Shown here: one piece after another, positions 11,500-24,199 of the stretch
How the letters are laid out: every line of letters begins with the position of its first letter
How positions within the stretch are numbered: the first letter of the stretch is position 1
Translations under genes and position numbers: made by a program
Source: Rhexocercosporidium sp. MPI-PUGE-AT-0058
Lineage: Eukaryota; Ascomycota; Leotiomycetes; Helotiales
DNA: 64,000 nucleotides
NCBI GenBank assembly: GCA_020746875.1
Contig: JAGTJL010000024.1
Span: 434,001-498,000 of the forward strand
Direction: 5' to 3'
Notes under the pieces: model-generated
Seen by the model: only the letters and a program-made list of their open reading frames with translations
What the model was told of the DNA's origin: nothing
The model's database searches: none

Positions 11500-14400
11500 A
11501 ATAAGCTTAAAATGGCTGCTACTGCCTTTAAAAGAGAGAAGCTAGTAGGGAAGTCTAATTATATTAAGTAAATAAACCCTGCTAACTTATTCCTGGAAAT
11601 TAACGGCTATATGCTTTATATTTCCGGCAAAGCTTTACCTCCGGACTAATCTTTGTATTACGTTAGAGGTACTAAAGGAGGTAAAGCCGTATTAGCTTCT
11701 TATTTTCACGAGCTAGCCGTAAAATATCACAAAAAGCTAGACTACTTTGAGACGTAAAGCTAAAAAGCGCTAAAGGCGCTAAAGTCGATTATATCGCTAG
11801 AAAATTAAAAGCGATTTAAAGATAAAAATACGGCTAAAAAGCTATAAAACGCTATTTAATTTACTTTCGGCCAATTAACGCTTGAGCTAGTCGGCCGCTA
11901 TATAAATTAAATCGTCGATTTTAATTACAGCTCTTATAAGAATATAAATAAATATACTAACGTAATCTAATTAAGCGCTATATACTTAAAGCAACTAAAC
12001 TACGAGATTTTAAAGCCTATAATTATTAGCCTAATATTAAAAGGCTTACCGAGCTCTTTTAACGCCTTTTCGTCTTAAAAATACAAGAAAATATTAAGTA
12101 ATCTCAAGAATATCGATATTGACGGTCTAATTAACGACTTAATTTCGGAAGAAGCTTATATAGGCGCTAACGCCGACTTTAACGCTAATAAAGCGTTTAA
12201 AGGCGGCAAAGGCGGTAATAAGAAGCACTACAATAAGTGTAAAGTCACAGGACATATAACGTTTACGTACTAAGTCTTACACCCTGAGCTAAAGCTTAAT
12301 AATTCGGAAAATCCAAATAAAAAGCTTAATAAGGCTAAAAAGGCTAAAGAGTCAAAAAGCAAATTAAAAACAAAGTCTACAAAAGCTATTATAGCCGTAT
12401 TTAAGACTTATACGCCGCCTAATAAGCACGTGAGGGCTAAAAAGCCTATTAAGGCATACACAAACGACTTACCCTTACTAAAGGGTAAGTCAAATGTAAA
12501 GCCTAAAGTACAGCTTAAACCTTTAATTATGAGTACTTTTATAAATACTATAAAAGAATTAAGCGAGTCTGATTCTGACTAATTAAAAGGAAATATTATA
12601 AATCAAGCTTTTAAAACCGTCTATAATTATAGACTAATTCTAGACTCTAATGCTAGCGAGCACTATACGCCTAATAAGGAATGGTTACTTAACTATTAAC
12701 CTACTCTTCGGAAATCGGTTATAATCGCTAACGGCGACGTATTACCGATATTAGGCACAGGAGATATTCTTATAAAGAGTAATAACAGCATAAAAGTAGT
12801 TATTTAACGAGTAAACTATATTCCGGGGCTAAAAACGACCCTTTTAAGCTTAAGGGAAATGATTAAGAAAGGCTAGTTAATTAACTTTACCGAAAACGGT
12901 GCTTTATTAAAGCATAAAAAAGGCCAATTACAGACTAAATGAGACTATAACGCTTATTACGTTCAAGCGGAAGTCGATAATAACGCTCTCGAACTTATAA
13001 TATATTAGGTAAACTTAAATTCGCCGCTAGACCTTTATTATAAAAAGCTAGTGTATATAAATAAAGAGTCGATTCTTAAAACGATCGAGAAAAGCCATAG
13101 ATTAAAGAAAATCTAACAAAAAGACGTAAAGCTAGCCGATTATAACGCTTGTAATAGCGGCAAAATACACGTGATCGGCAGTAAAAAGCCTATATTAGAC
13201 GCGCCACCCTTAATTATATTCGATATCGATATTACGAGGCCTTTTAAAGTCAAAGGACTTAAAGAAGAGCGTTATTTCCTTATTATTACATATAAAAGAT
13301 TAAGAGCTATTTGGCTATACGCCTTAAAACTCAAAGCCGACGCTTACGACGTCTTAATCGACTTTTATAATATAATTAATAATTAATTTAATAGTCAAAA
13401 TAACGTTAAATATAAATTTATAGCGAATATTAAAGCTTTTAAGCTTAATAACGCCGGGGAATTTAAGTTTAATAAGTAGACGCATTATTATAAGCAAAAA
13501 AGGTATATATATGAATATATTAGCCCTTATTCCCCTTCCCAAAACGGAATAGCCGAAAGGTTAAATAAATACTTAATAAAGCGGCTAATTAACGTCTATA
13601 AGGCTAAGAGATTACCTTTGTTTTTATAGCCCTACTTATTATAAGGAATAGCTTATATTAAGAATCGGTTATATAACTCTGTCATAAAGAAGACTCCTTT
13701 TAAAGCTCTATGCGGTAAATTACCGACAATCGACTATATTCGCATATTAGGCTCTTTAACTTACGTACTTGAGAATAAAAGAGCTTATAAGCTAGTCGAT
13801 AAATCCGATAGAGGTATTTTTGTCGGTTTTAAGTCTTTTAATAACTACTTAGTTTATTTACCGAGTAAAAGAGCCGTTATAAGCTTTAAAAACGTCTTAA
13901 TTAAAGAGGATTTAATCTTTAAGGACAATATAATAGAAGAAACCGAATTCGACTATATAATCGAAACACTTAAAGAGTTTGAAGGCATTAGTAATAATAT
14001 TACTAAGCTAATAAATAGTATTAACGACGAAATGCCTAATAAAGGCAATATAAGCGAAAAGTCGCCTATCGACTAATTAAAGGGCGAGAAAACGGATTTT
14101 GACGACGAATCCGACTTATTCGCACAAGAGCTCCCTTAAACGCTAAAAGCTAATAAAAGGCTTAATGCGGCTAGCCCGGAAATGCTTAAAGCGCCTATTA
14201 AAAGGCTTAAAAAGGATTATTTGAGCTGGGAGCCTAACGTCGTAATTAGAAACGCTAGTACTAGCGCTAAAGACTTTAATAACTCTTCGGAAAATCAGCT
14301 AGTAATACACTTAAGCTTTAAGACGGCTATTCGCTAGCTAAATAACTGATTAATCGAAGAGGAAAAAGAAGCTTTTTCCGTCTATAAAGACGCTAAGAGA

Positions 14401-16450
14401 CTAGCTTCTATAGCTTTAATAAGCTCTAAAATCGACGAAGACTTCGATTAAAGGCTAATAAAGCTGCCTAAAGAGCTAGAGGCTAATAAAGTCGTTATTA
14501 AACGAACTAAAGGCTTTTAAATTTACGAGCCTAAAAGCCTTAAAGAGGCTATAGCCTCTCCGTATAAGGACTATTAGCTAAAAGCCATAGAAAAAGAAGC
14601 TAATTCTTTAAAAAGTTACGAGACTTGGGAAATAGTGCCAAAAGACGCTAGTAAGGCTTATAAACCTTTAAAGACTAAATGAGTATATAAAATTAAAAAA
14701 TCACTTAATTACTTCGAATTTAAAGCTAGATTTGTCGCTAAAAGGTTCGAGCAACTCTACGGCCTTAATTACGTAAACACTTTTACTAGCGTAGTAAAAT
14801 AAATAGCTTGGCGACTTATATTCGCCTTAGCGGTCCTTTACGGTTGGCTTATATAAAAAGTCGATATAATATCGGCTTTTATATAAAGTAATATTAACGT
14901 AAATACTCTGTATATAATGTCTCCCGAAGGCATAAATGCCCAAAAATACGCTAGTAAACTACTCCTACTTAATAAAGCCTTATACGGGCTAAAACAGTCA
15001 GCTAGGCTTTAGTTTATTACGCTAAAAGAAGTCCTAGTTTAAAAACTCGGTTTTTAAGCTTTAATTACCGAGAATTGCATTTTAATTAATAAGAAGCAAT
15101 AGCTTATAGTCTTTATTTGAAAAGAAGAGATTTGGTGTGAATAATGATTCCATTACTTCGGAGGAAACTAGGTCTATATAATTACTTTTAGGCGCCAAGC
15201 TATTTAGATCTCGCATCGGCTATTTGCTCTCGCATCGGCTATTTGCTCTCGCATCGGCTATTGCTCTCGCATCGGTTATTAGCTTTATATTAAAACTAGC
15301 TTTGTATCAAGACTAGCTTTATATTACCAGAGCTTCCGAGGTTCAAAACACGGAAGCTTAAGGCTTGATGAAGCCACTGTTTTAGCACTGAATAACCCTT
15401 TACTGGAAGCTTAAAGCTTCCGAGGTTTAAAGCACGGAAGCCGAGGCTTTATGCGAAGCCGGAGCTTTATGCAAAGGTAGTTGAGTTATGGAAAGGTATG
15501 CTTAATATAATCTTATATTATTAAGCGAGTTTAGCCGAGGCTTAATATAATCTTATATTATTTACGTAGACGACTTAGCTATAATTAGCCTAAGCGTTAA
15601 TAATATTAAATCTTTTATTAAAGAGCTTAAAAAGCTCTTTAAATTAAAGGATTTAAGGCTAATAAAGGATTACTTAAGTATAAATATCGAGTATAACTTA
15701 AATAAAGGTTATATTGAAGCTAAGCTAAGAAAGCTATATTAAGAAAGTGCTAGCGCGGTTTAATATGACCGATTATAAGCCTAAAGATATATTAATAGAT
15801 TTAAAGGTTAAACTAGAACTTAATCTTAATTAAATTAATAAAGAGGAAATGAATTAATACCAGCAAATTATAAGCTGCCTCTTATTTCTTACGTTAACTA
15901 TTAGACCCGATATTTACTACTCAGTTATAAAGCTCGTTCGATTCGCTAGTAACCTTAGCGCCGATCACCTAATAGCCCTTAAAAACGTGCTTAAATACCT
16001 AAAAGGATTAAAAAAATTAACGCTAATTTACGAAAAAAGCTTTAGTCGATATATAAGCGGCTATTGCGACGCCGACTACGCCGGAGATATTAATACGGCT
16101 AAATCGACTAGCGGCTTAAGCTTTTACTTAGCGAGCTACTTATTTAATTAGAAAAGCAAGCTTTAAAGTATTATAACTTAAAGTACGACTAAAGCCGAAT
16201 ATATAGCTATTAATTCGGCTTTTAAAAAGGCTGTTTATATAAAGCAGCTTCTAACCGAATTAAGCTATTACATACAGGAACGATTCCCTGTTTATACGAA
16301 TAATAACGGCGCTCTCTTATTAATTAATAACTCTTAATTCCACGAGAGGACTAAGTATATTGCCGTCAAATACTATTACGTCCGCGCCCTTATAAATTAA
16401 GGCGAAATAGACCTAATTTATATAAAAGAGTCTAAATAAAAAGCCGCTAG
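11500..16450 (+). pseudogene. RIP-damaged copia gag-pol of element E
   Basis: Order gag, zinc knuckle, protease, integrase, reverse transcriptase, RNase H as in Ty1/copia. Visible motifs: a gag-like segment from about 11,500; the zinc knuckle HYNKCKVTGHITFTY near 12,230 with two cysteines turned to tyrosine; protease-like LILDSNASEHYTP near 12,640; the integrase core from about 13,170 with SPYSPSQNGIAERLN near 13,525; reverse transcriptase from about 14,570 with WEIVP, VDIISAFI and NKALYGLKQSARL, and YVDDLAII near 15,565; RNase H with CDADYAGD and TTKAEYIAI (about 16,065-16,215). Many in-frame TAA/TAG codons abolish function. A 0.45-kb foreign insert splits the reverse transcriptase. Confidence 0.85.
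15117..15564. mobile_element. Un-RIPped insert within the reverse transcriptase of E
   Basis: The frame breaks after LIVF and resumes at YVDDLAII. The intervening DNA has normal CA and TG content, unlike its surroundings. It contains about four tandem copies of CTCGCATCGGCTATTTG (15,209-15,280) and two copies of AGCTTCCGAGGTT...CACGGAAGC. At its right border a 20-bp direct repeat TAATATAATCTTATATTATT occurs twice (about 15,503 and 15,543). It is short enough to have escaped RIP. Element type unknown. Confidence 0.65.
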
Positions 16451-16674
16451 ATAAGCCTAAATTCATTGAATTCATAAGGCTTTTGAGACTAGCCGAATAA
16501 GGCTAAAGCGGAAGAAACAAGATTATAATTTATATTTCTTTCTCTTTACATCTGGCTTACCCTCCGCAAAGGGTTATTTTATACATTAAGCTTATTTTTG
16601 TAAATACAAGCTATGCTTTAAAGCTAGCTTATATATAAGCTTATAAAGCTATTACGTCACTTATTAAGAGGGCG

Positions 16675-16988
16675 TGTTAGATTTCACTTCGGTAACTCGT
16701 GCCGATTCTACCTTAAAATAGCCGAAGGAGTTTCCACTGCTTACGCGGCCCGGAAATTACCTTTATATTCCGGGAAATTACGCTTGTATTTAATTACGTA
16801 GCTTGTATAAGTTACGTAATTAATTATATAGTCGTAAAAGCTTTTAGAAAAGTTATTATTTTATATATAACTATTAAAGAGCTCTTCTAGCTCTTTAAGT
16901 AAGCAAGCAATCAATTTTACTTTGTCTTTGATTACGTGTCCTCGCCTACTGCGCTTCCTCATTCCTGATTGGCTCGCCTATTCTCACA
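16675..16988 (+). repeat. 3' LTR of copia E (314 bp)
   Basis: Starts TGTTAGATTTCACTTC and ends CTCACA. It has the same length as the 5' LTR and is preceded by the polypurine tract. It is less RIP-mutated than its partner. Confidence 0.9.
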
Positions 16989-18114
16989 TCTCGATATCGG
17001 TAAGACTTAAGAAATCTTTTATAATAATTAATAAATAATTAAACTAATAATAAATAATATTAAAAAGATTATTATTAAGCTTCGCTATATAAATATTTAA
17101 AATATATAATTTAAATAAAAGTATATTCGTAAATTATTTAAAATAATATATCTTCTAACCGCTAATATATTTATTAATAAGTTTATAAAAAATCTATTTC
17201 GTTAGAAATTCGAGTTTTTTAAAGTATTCTTAAATTTTAATAATTACCGATCTTAAATTAAAGAACTTTAAATATATTTATTAAACGTATATTAAAAAAA
17301 TCTTTATATAATCTTTTATTTATAAAAAACTTTTTTAATTTAATATTTTAAGTATTCGCGCTTTAAAAACGCCGAAAATAAACGCGAAATCCAGCTCGAG
17401 CTTAGGCAAAGTCTACTTAAATTTAACTTAAGCTTAAGTAAAGATTATTTAAATTTAGCTTAAGCTTAAATAAAGTCCGTTTAAATCCAGTCCGAGCTTA
17501 TAAATAATCTATTAAAAGCGCAAAAGAATTCATTTAAGCTTAAACTAGCGAGTAATTATTATTTTTAAGACCTTTGCTAACTTCTTTAAACCTTATATAA
17601 AATTGCTAAACTCTATTAAAGATTTTATATTAATATTAATATTATTATTAAAGTTATTCTTTTTATTACGTTTTAAACCTGGCTTTTAAAAGCGTACTAA
17701 AAGATTTAATTTTATATTCTTATTAAACTCCTTATTACTCGTTAAGTCTTTTATTAAAGCTTTTAAAATAATTATATATTTCTTAATACTTTATAAATCG
17801 GTTAATAAAATGCTCGATTAATTATAATACAATTATTATATTTTTATTATTATTAAAATCTATAATTATATTAATCTCTTATTATATTTAAGTATATCTT
17901 TTATAATAAAATCGTATTTATAACCGGAAATGCAGTTATAGCATCGACTTTCAGTAGCGAGAGTATTAGCGAAATAATATCCACGATTATTATAGCTAAA
18001 AATAGTAACGCGAATATATAATAAATGAAAATCCGCAAATTCTTTTCTTAAATCTTAATTAATATAAATAAAATAAATTTTTAATAAAAAGCAAGCTTTA
18101 AAATAATATATATA

Positions 18115-18397
18115 TTGTGGAGGAGGAAACACTAAGCACACAACAAAAGGGTAGTAAAGCAAGTGCCGGAGGGTAAACGTAAGAAATACCTATTTAACGA
18201 ATACTAAAAATATTACATATTTAATAAGTATAATTTATTAAGAGAAGAGAAAAATATAATTCGAATAAAAAAGAAAAGTTATAGTAATAAAAATCGTTAT
18301 TATCTTTAAAAAATATTACCTTAAAGGCTATTTTAAATACAGTAAGATGCAGCTTAATCACGTAACAAATAGGCCTCTAAGGTCAACCCCACCACAA
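18115..18397. mobile_element. Small insertion (solo LTR or short TIR element) in A1
   Basis: Copy A2 reads AATATATATACCTCGAG without interruption at the equivalent place (about 30,602-30,618), whereas A1 carries about 283 extra bases here. The insert begins TTGTGGAGGAGG and ends CCCACCACAA, with TATA on both sides (18,111-18,114 and 18,398-18,401). It can be read as a solo LTR (TG...CA) or as a short inverted-repeat element. The first 70 bases are hardly RIPped. Confidence 0.7.
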
Positions 18398-18585
18398 TAT
18401 ACCTCGAGCGCGCTTAATAAAAGAGTGAGGCTTAAATAAAATATAAGACGATTTACGCTTCTTTAAAATTAATAAAGAATAAATGCGAGTCTTAAAAGCT
18501 AAAAGAAAAGCAAAAAAGAAAATCGAATTAAAACGCGAGACGCGCGAAGTAGAAAAGTTATATTAAAAGCTATTTTCATTTAATA

Positions 18586-19804
18586 TAATAACGCTTTTAC
18601 TTAATATAATTAATAATAATAAAGCATTAAAAAAACGCGTAGAAATCTTTTTAAATAACGAGCTTAACTTAATATAAGATAATCGAAGGAGAATTAGCTT
18701 ATTATTAAAGTTATTAATAAGCGTATTTTTATCTTTACGTAAAAAATATATTATTAATTATTTTTAGGATTTATTTTAACGACCGAATGAATAGGAAGAG
18801 GATTATTAAAAAGCTTATTAATAAGCTTATTATTAAATACTTCTTAATTATTAAACTTATTTTTAAAATCTTATAATATAATTATTAACGATTAATTTAA
18901 CGGTACTAAAGTTACTTAAAAATAAAGTCAAGAAATTAAATTAAAAAAGAACTTATTTAGCGAGCTGCGATTTGATTATTAATGCGCGTAATTACTATTT
19001 TAAAAGCTTTAGAAAATATAATTAATAATTAAGGAGAATTTATTAAAAGAAATAAAAGATTAAAAAATAAAATAAAAAACAAATAAGTAAGTAAACACAC
19101 GAGTATAAAATACGTTGATATTAAGTAAAAGTTAATTATAATAATACGAAGATTAATATATATATATATATATTCTTAAGAGTAATTATAATTGCGCTAT
19201 TATAATACGGGACGCTTAAACTAATAATAAACCTATTAACTTAGGAGGCGGCGTATTACATAAGTTAATAAGAAGCTGGCATATATTATTACGGCTTCCT
19301 ATTATATATAATAATCATTTTAAAAAGATTAAATTTATTAAATATAACTTAATAATTTAATAATTAAATAAGACGGCACGAGATCTTAATTATAAACTAA
19401 ACTTTACTTTAATATTACTTTTAAAACCTGCGATTTGCACGCGTTAAATACGATAATTAAGATTTTATTTACTTAATTATTATAATTTAATTATATATTT
19501 AAATTTTATTTATTTAATTATATATAATTTAAATACGTATTTGTATTCTTATTTATTATTAATATTAATTACTTAATAAATTACTTATATTAATATATAA
19601 AGACTTTATATATTATATTTTTAAAACGCGTATTAATATTTTTATTTATTATAATATTTTAAAAGTATTAATTTATTACTTAGTATTATACTTTTATTAA
19701 GAATTAATATATATACTCGAAGAGCTTATATTATATCTTTCGACTGCTTATGCGCTTTTAAATAATAAGGTCTATTAATATAATAAAGCTTTATTATAAG
19801 AGTA
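18586..19804. repeat. 3' internal segment of family A, copy 1 of a duplication
   Basis: This 1.2-kb non-pol sequence is repeated almost entirely at 19,994-21,209 and again in A2 (about 30,780-31,989). No protein domain seen. It lies between the pol remnant and the LTR. Confidence 0.75.
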
Positions 19805-19993
19805 TATCGCGCTTTAACGTAATCTACTAGTCATATATATGCTCTTATAAAAACTCACGTATATATATACTCGAGTTATAATCTTCTTTTATAAAAAGTA
19901 ACGCTTATTTTAATATATCTTTTAAACCCTTACTCTTTACGTTAATCGTAGAGCTCTTAAATTATTAAAAGCCTGCTCTACTTCTGTCCGATA
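19805..19993 (+). repeat. Second LTR of A1 (189 bp)
   Basis: Full length, TATCGCGC at the start and TCCGATA at the end, the RIPped forms of TGTCGCGC and TACGACA. It separates two copies of the 3' internal segment. Confidence 0.85.
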
Positions 19994-21209
19994 ATATAAT
20001 AACGCTTTTATTTAATATAATTAATAATAATAAAACATTAAAAGAACGCGTAAGAGTCTTCTTAAATAGCGAGCTTAATTTAATATAAAAAAATTAAAGA
20101 AGCATTAGCTTATTATTAAAATTATTAATAAGCGTATTTTCATTTTCGTATAAAGAAAAATATTATTAATTATTTTTAAAATCTATTTTAATAACCGAAC
20201 GAGTAAGAGGAAGATTATTAATAAGATTATTAGCGAGCTTATTATTAAATACTTCTTAATTATTGAATTTATTTTATGATCTTATAATATAATTATTAAT
20301 AATTAATTTAATAATATTAAAATTACTTAAAAATAAAGTTAAGAAATTAAATTAAAGAAGAATTTACTTAACGAGCTGCGATTTAATTATTAATACGCGT
20401 AATCGCGGCTTTAAAAGCTTTAGAAAATATAATTAATAATCGAGGAGAATTTATTAAAAGAAGTAAAAAATCAGAAAACAAAAGAAAGAAATAAATAAGC
20501 AAGTAAACACGCGAGTATAAAGTACGTTAATATTAAGTAAAGATTAATTATAATAATATAAAAGTTAATATATATATATATTTAAAAGTAATTGTAATTA
20601 CGTTATTACGGTACGGGACGCTTAAATTAATAATAAACCCACTAACTTAAGAGGTAGCATATTATATAAGCTAATAAAAGGCTGGCACATATTATTACGG
20701 CTTTTTATTATATATAATAATTACTTTAAAAGGATTAAATTTATTAATTATAACTTAATAACTTAATAATTAAACGAGACGGCACGAGATTTTAATTATA
20801 AATTAAACTTTACTTTAGCCTTATTTTTAAAACCTGCGATTTATATACGTTAAACATAATAATTAAGATCTTATTTACTTAATTACTATAGCTTAGCTAT
20901 ATATTTAAATCTTATTTATTTAATTATATATAAGTTAAATGCGTGTTTATATTTTTATTATTATTAATATTAAATGCCTAATAAACTACTTATATTAATA
21001 TATAAAGTCCTCGTATATTACATTTTTAAAGCGCGTATTAATATTTTTATTTATTATAATATTTCAAGAGTATTAATTTATTACTTAACGTTATGCTTTT
21101 ATTAAGAACTAATATATATACTCGAGGAGCTTATATTATATCTCTCGACTACTTATGCGCCTTTAAATAATAAGGCTTATTTATATAATAAAACCTTATT
21201 ATAAAGGTA
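19994..21209. repeat. 3' internal segment of family A, copy 2
   Basis: Matches 18,586-19,804. The junction with the preceding LTR is abrupt, starting at AATATAATAACGC. This gives an LTR - internal - LTR - partial internal - LTR structure. Confidence 0.75.
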
Positions 21210-21292
21210 TATCGCGCCTTAGCGTAGTTTATTAAATATATATATACTTTCGTAAGCACTTACGTATATTTATACTTAGGTTATAGTCTTTT
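21210..21292 (+). repeat. Third LTR of A1, left half
   Basis: First 83 bases of the 189-bp LTR, cut by element C. It ends in the target duplication CTTTT (21,288-21,292). The other half resumes at 48,723. Confidence 0.9.
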
Positions 21293-21490
21293 TATCGTGC
21301 AACATACCTTGAGGCTCCACAGAGGCGAATATTAGGTCAATTGAAGGCTGCGCAGTTGCGTATATATAATTATTATTATATTATTATATATAGCGCGTAT
21401 AAACTCCTTAAATAAGGGAGCTTACTGACGCCATTATTATGGTGCTTTTAATCGGGCTCGCTTAATTAATTAACTAAAACTTATACGACA
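21293..21490 (-). repeat. Left LTR of element C (198 bp)
   Basis: Reads TATCGTGCAACATACC at the start and TATACGACA at the end on the plus strand. It matches the right LTR at 48,021-48,717. Just inside it is a small inverted repeat, CTTCGCCAAA ... TTTGGCGAAG (21,496-21,529). Confidence 0.9.
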
Positions 21491-22779
21491 CACCCCTTCG
21501 CCAAAAACAATACGTAACTTTGGCGAAGTAAATAAGTGCGTAATAAATATAATAAATAATAATAAAATGATAAACAATAAGAAAAAAAATAATAACTAAT
21601 AATTAAAGTAAATATATTTAACGTATAAGCGAGATTATATAAATAACTCCCCCCTCCCCCGGAACTTCCTTTTATAAGTATTTTAAATTTAAAATAAGTC
21701 GTGTCTTTGCCGCTAAGTTAGCCGCTCGTGCTTCTCGCCGCTTTAATCTTACTATTGCTCGCGTAACTAAAAAAGTATATTTCTTTTTGTCTTTTATATT
21801 TTTAAGTTTAGTTTTCGACGTTATTTAAGTTAAAAAATTAAAAGATTAAATAAGTTAAAGTATATTAATTAATTATAATAACTTGCCGCCGCCCCTCGCT
21901 TTCTCCCTTGCCGTCGCCCTCGTACTCCTTCTCCTACGCCTTCTCTTGCCGCCCTTGCCGCTCCTGCCACTCCCGCCCGCCGGCGTATTAAAATAAGTAT
22001 TAATAAAGAAGTCCCTTACTTAGCATACGTTAAAGTTACCTTAAAAGGTGACTTTTTTATTAATATTTATCAAGATATTATTAGTTCGGCTCGATGCTTT
22101 TAATACTATAATTAAAATTATAATTATATTAATCCTGTCGAGCTTATTATCGCGGTGGCTTTTGCAGCCTTTATAAAGGAAAAGCGTAGTGTTTTTTATA
22201 TACGCGTAAGTTTGACTTTAGTTCTTGTGTTTTAAAGTTAATTAACTTTAAATAATAATTAAAAAACCTCCGGGCTTTAGTTCGTAATGTTTTATTATGT
22301 TTAATATATTTATTTTGTCTTTATAAATAGCTTTAAAGAAGTTAACTTTAATTATTTAGTTATTATTACGGCCCCTGCCCCCGCCCCCGCTTAATCCTTT
22401 TACTTATTCGGGTTAGTACTAGTACTAGTGCTGGTGCTATTAGTGCTAGTGTTATTGCTAATAATATGGCCTCCCGCCGCCGCCGCATTAAGGAATTGCT
22501 AGTGGAGTTAATAGATTTATTAATAATTTAATTCGCGACTTAATAACGGCTTAAAAACGTGCCTTTTTAAAGTTATAATTTACTACTTTATAAATAATTT
22601 AAAAACGGGCCCTTTTGTATTTACTTACGTTAGTTTAATTATAACTTCGGCCGAAATAAAATTCTTGCCTTTTAATAACTTAAATAAAAACATACTTTAC
22701 GTAATTATATTAATTTAAAAAGTATTTTAAAATATAAAAGAAAATAAAAGAGTATGTTTATAATAAGTTATAAGCTTTA

Positions 22780-23903
22780 ATTAAGCTTCTATATCGACGC
22801 TTTAACGTCTTATAAATTAAGTAATACGACAAAAGTCTTAAACTTCTATTGTAAAAGGTTTTTAATAAGGCTATTAGCGTATATTTCGCTTATAAATAAA
22901 TATATAACCTTAAAACTTCCTTTTTAATACTTTTAAAGTAGTTATATATTTTAAATATTAACGTGCTTAAGCTTAATCGATATGCCCTAGTTTTCTTTAA
23001 CTATGAGTTTAATCGTCTATTAATTATTACAGAAGATATTCTAAAGGCACTTTATATTAAGGTACATCTCCGTAAAAATCCTTTATAATATTATAACTAT
23101 TTTTATAATTCGCTCTACCCTTAAGAGCTCAGCTTCAGTTGTCGAAGTAATAATTATATCTTATTTAATTATTATTTATAATATGGCACCCCCGAATAAA
23201 ATAATAATAAGCCTTTATAAAAAACGCTTAGTTTTTAAATTATTTATAAAAGAAGTATTAAAAGCTATTATAAGCTACGTCTTATTCTTTTAACGACTAT
23301 AAATAATGCTTAAGAAGCGTATGCCAAAAAGGTAGCGTATAATTTAATTTATAGCTTATAAGTGCTTTTAACTCGAGTTCGTCAAGAAATGTAATAATTA
23401 TAAAGCTATAAAAGTTACATTTAGTTTAAGCATAATAGCTAAATATAATACGGAACCGACCTTTTCTTAATAATTTTTAACTTAATTTATAATTGCTTTA
23501 GCGGTGTTCTTAGTTAAGTCGTAATATAATAAAGAAGTGCTTAGGCAATTGCTATTTATTAAGTTAAATTTTTAAGTTACTTTCTTTATATATATATTAT
23601 AAATAAACGTAACTGTTTTTATATGTCTGTCACGTATAATTCGCACTCTTAAGAACTATTTTATATTTTCTATTATAATGAGTTTGTAAGCGTTATTTAA
23701 GTTATTAATAATTTTTATTATTATAAAGAGGTTTAATTTATAATATAATACTTATATGTCGTTTACGTAAAAGGCTATAAACATTATTCGCTTGTCGTTT
23801 GTAAAAATATAAGGCTCTTTTATAAATAATATAAGACTAAGGCTTTTAAGTATAATTAAGAAGTCGTTATATTATAAAATTAAAAAGTCGCGGAGGCCAT
23901 ATA
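22780..23903 (-). pseudogene. Element C pol, second part (reverse transcriptase end and RNase H)
   Basis: Minus-strand translation from 23,903 leftward gives YGLRDFLILQYNDFL, then FYVNDIQVLYY-like residues (the catalytic YVDD region), LNVTFIALQLLHF and TSTTEAELLRVERI of RNase H. Stops are RIP-type. It continues directly from 32,184: deleting A2 with one copy of AGGCT restores the copia motif NKALYGLR across the junction. Confidence 0.8.
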
Positions 23904-23908
23904 AGGCT

Positions 23909-24097
23909 TGTCGCGCCCTAGCGCAGTCTACTGGTCATGTGTATGCTCTCGTAAGCACTCACGTGTATATATACTCGGGTCACAGTCCTCTTTTACAGAA
24001 GATAACGTTTACTTTAATATATTTTTTAAACCCTTACTCTTTACGTTAATCGTAGAGCTCTTAAACTACTAAAAGCCTACTTTACTTTTATACGACA
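23909..24097 (+). repeat. 5' LTR of A2 (189 bp)
   Basis: TGTCGCGCCCTAGC to TATACGACA. It is less RIPped than the A1 LTRs and matches 31,990-32,178. Confidence 0.92.
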
Positions 24098-24199
24098 ATT
24101 AAGAGCTATATTTGTTTTTATAAGCTACCTTTGGCATATATAGATTTCGAGCTTTAATTAAGCTTATTTAATTTTAATTTTATGATCTTCGTTTTTTTT

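Larger units (their letters stand above)
10370..16988 (+). mobile_element. Copia element E, nearly full length with two LTRs
   Basis: Two direct repeats of 314 bp each flank a plus-strand gag-pol. A purine tract AAGAGGGCG sits directly before the 3' LTR. The element lies in A1 exactly where A1 has lost its pol region, and the flanking five bases do not match, so the insertion was followed or accompanied by deletion. The reading frame can be followed almost end to end, interrupted mainly by TAA/TAG at former CAA, CAG or TGG codons, which makes it the best-preserved retrotransposon of the nest. Confidence 0.9.

Noticed and set aside
15209..15280. CRISPR-like direct repeats
   Set aside because: Four contiguous 17-bp tandem copies without spacers in a eukaryotic genome; a simple tandem repeat.
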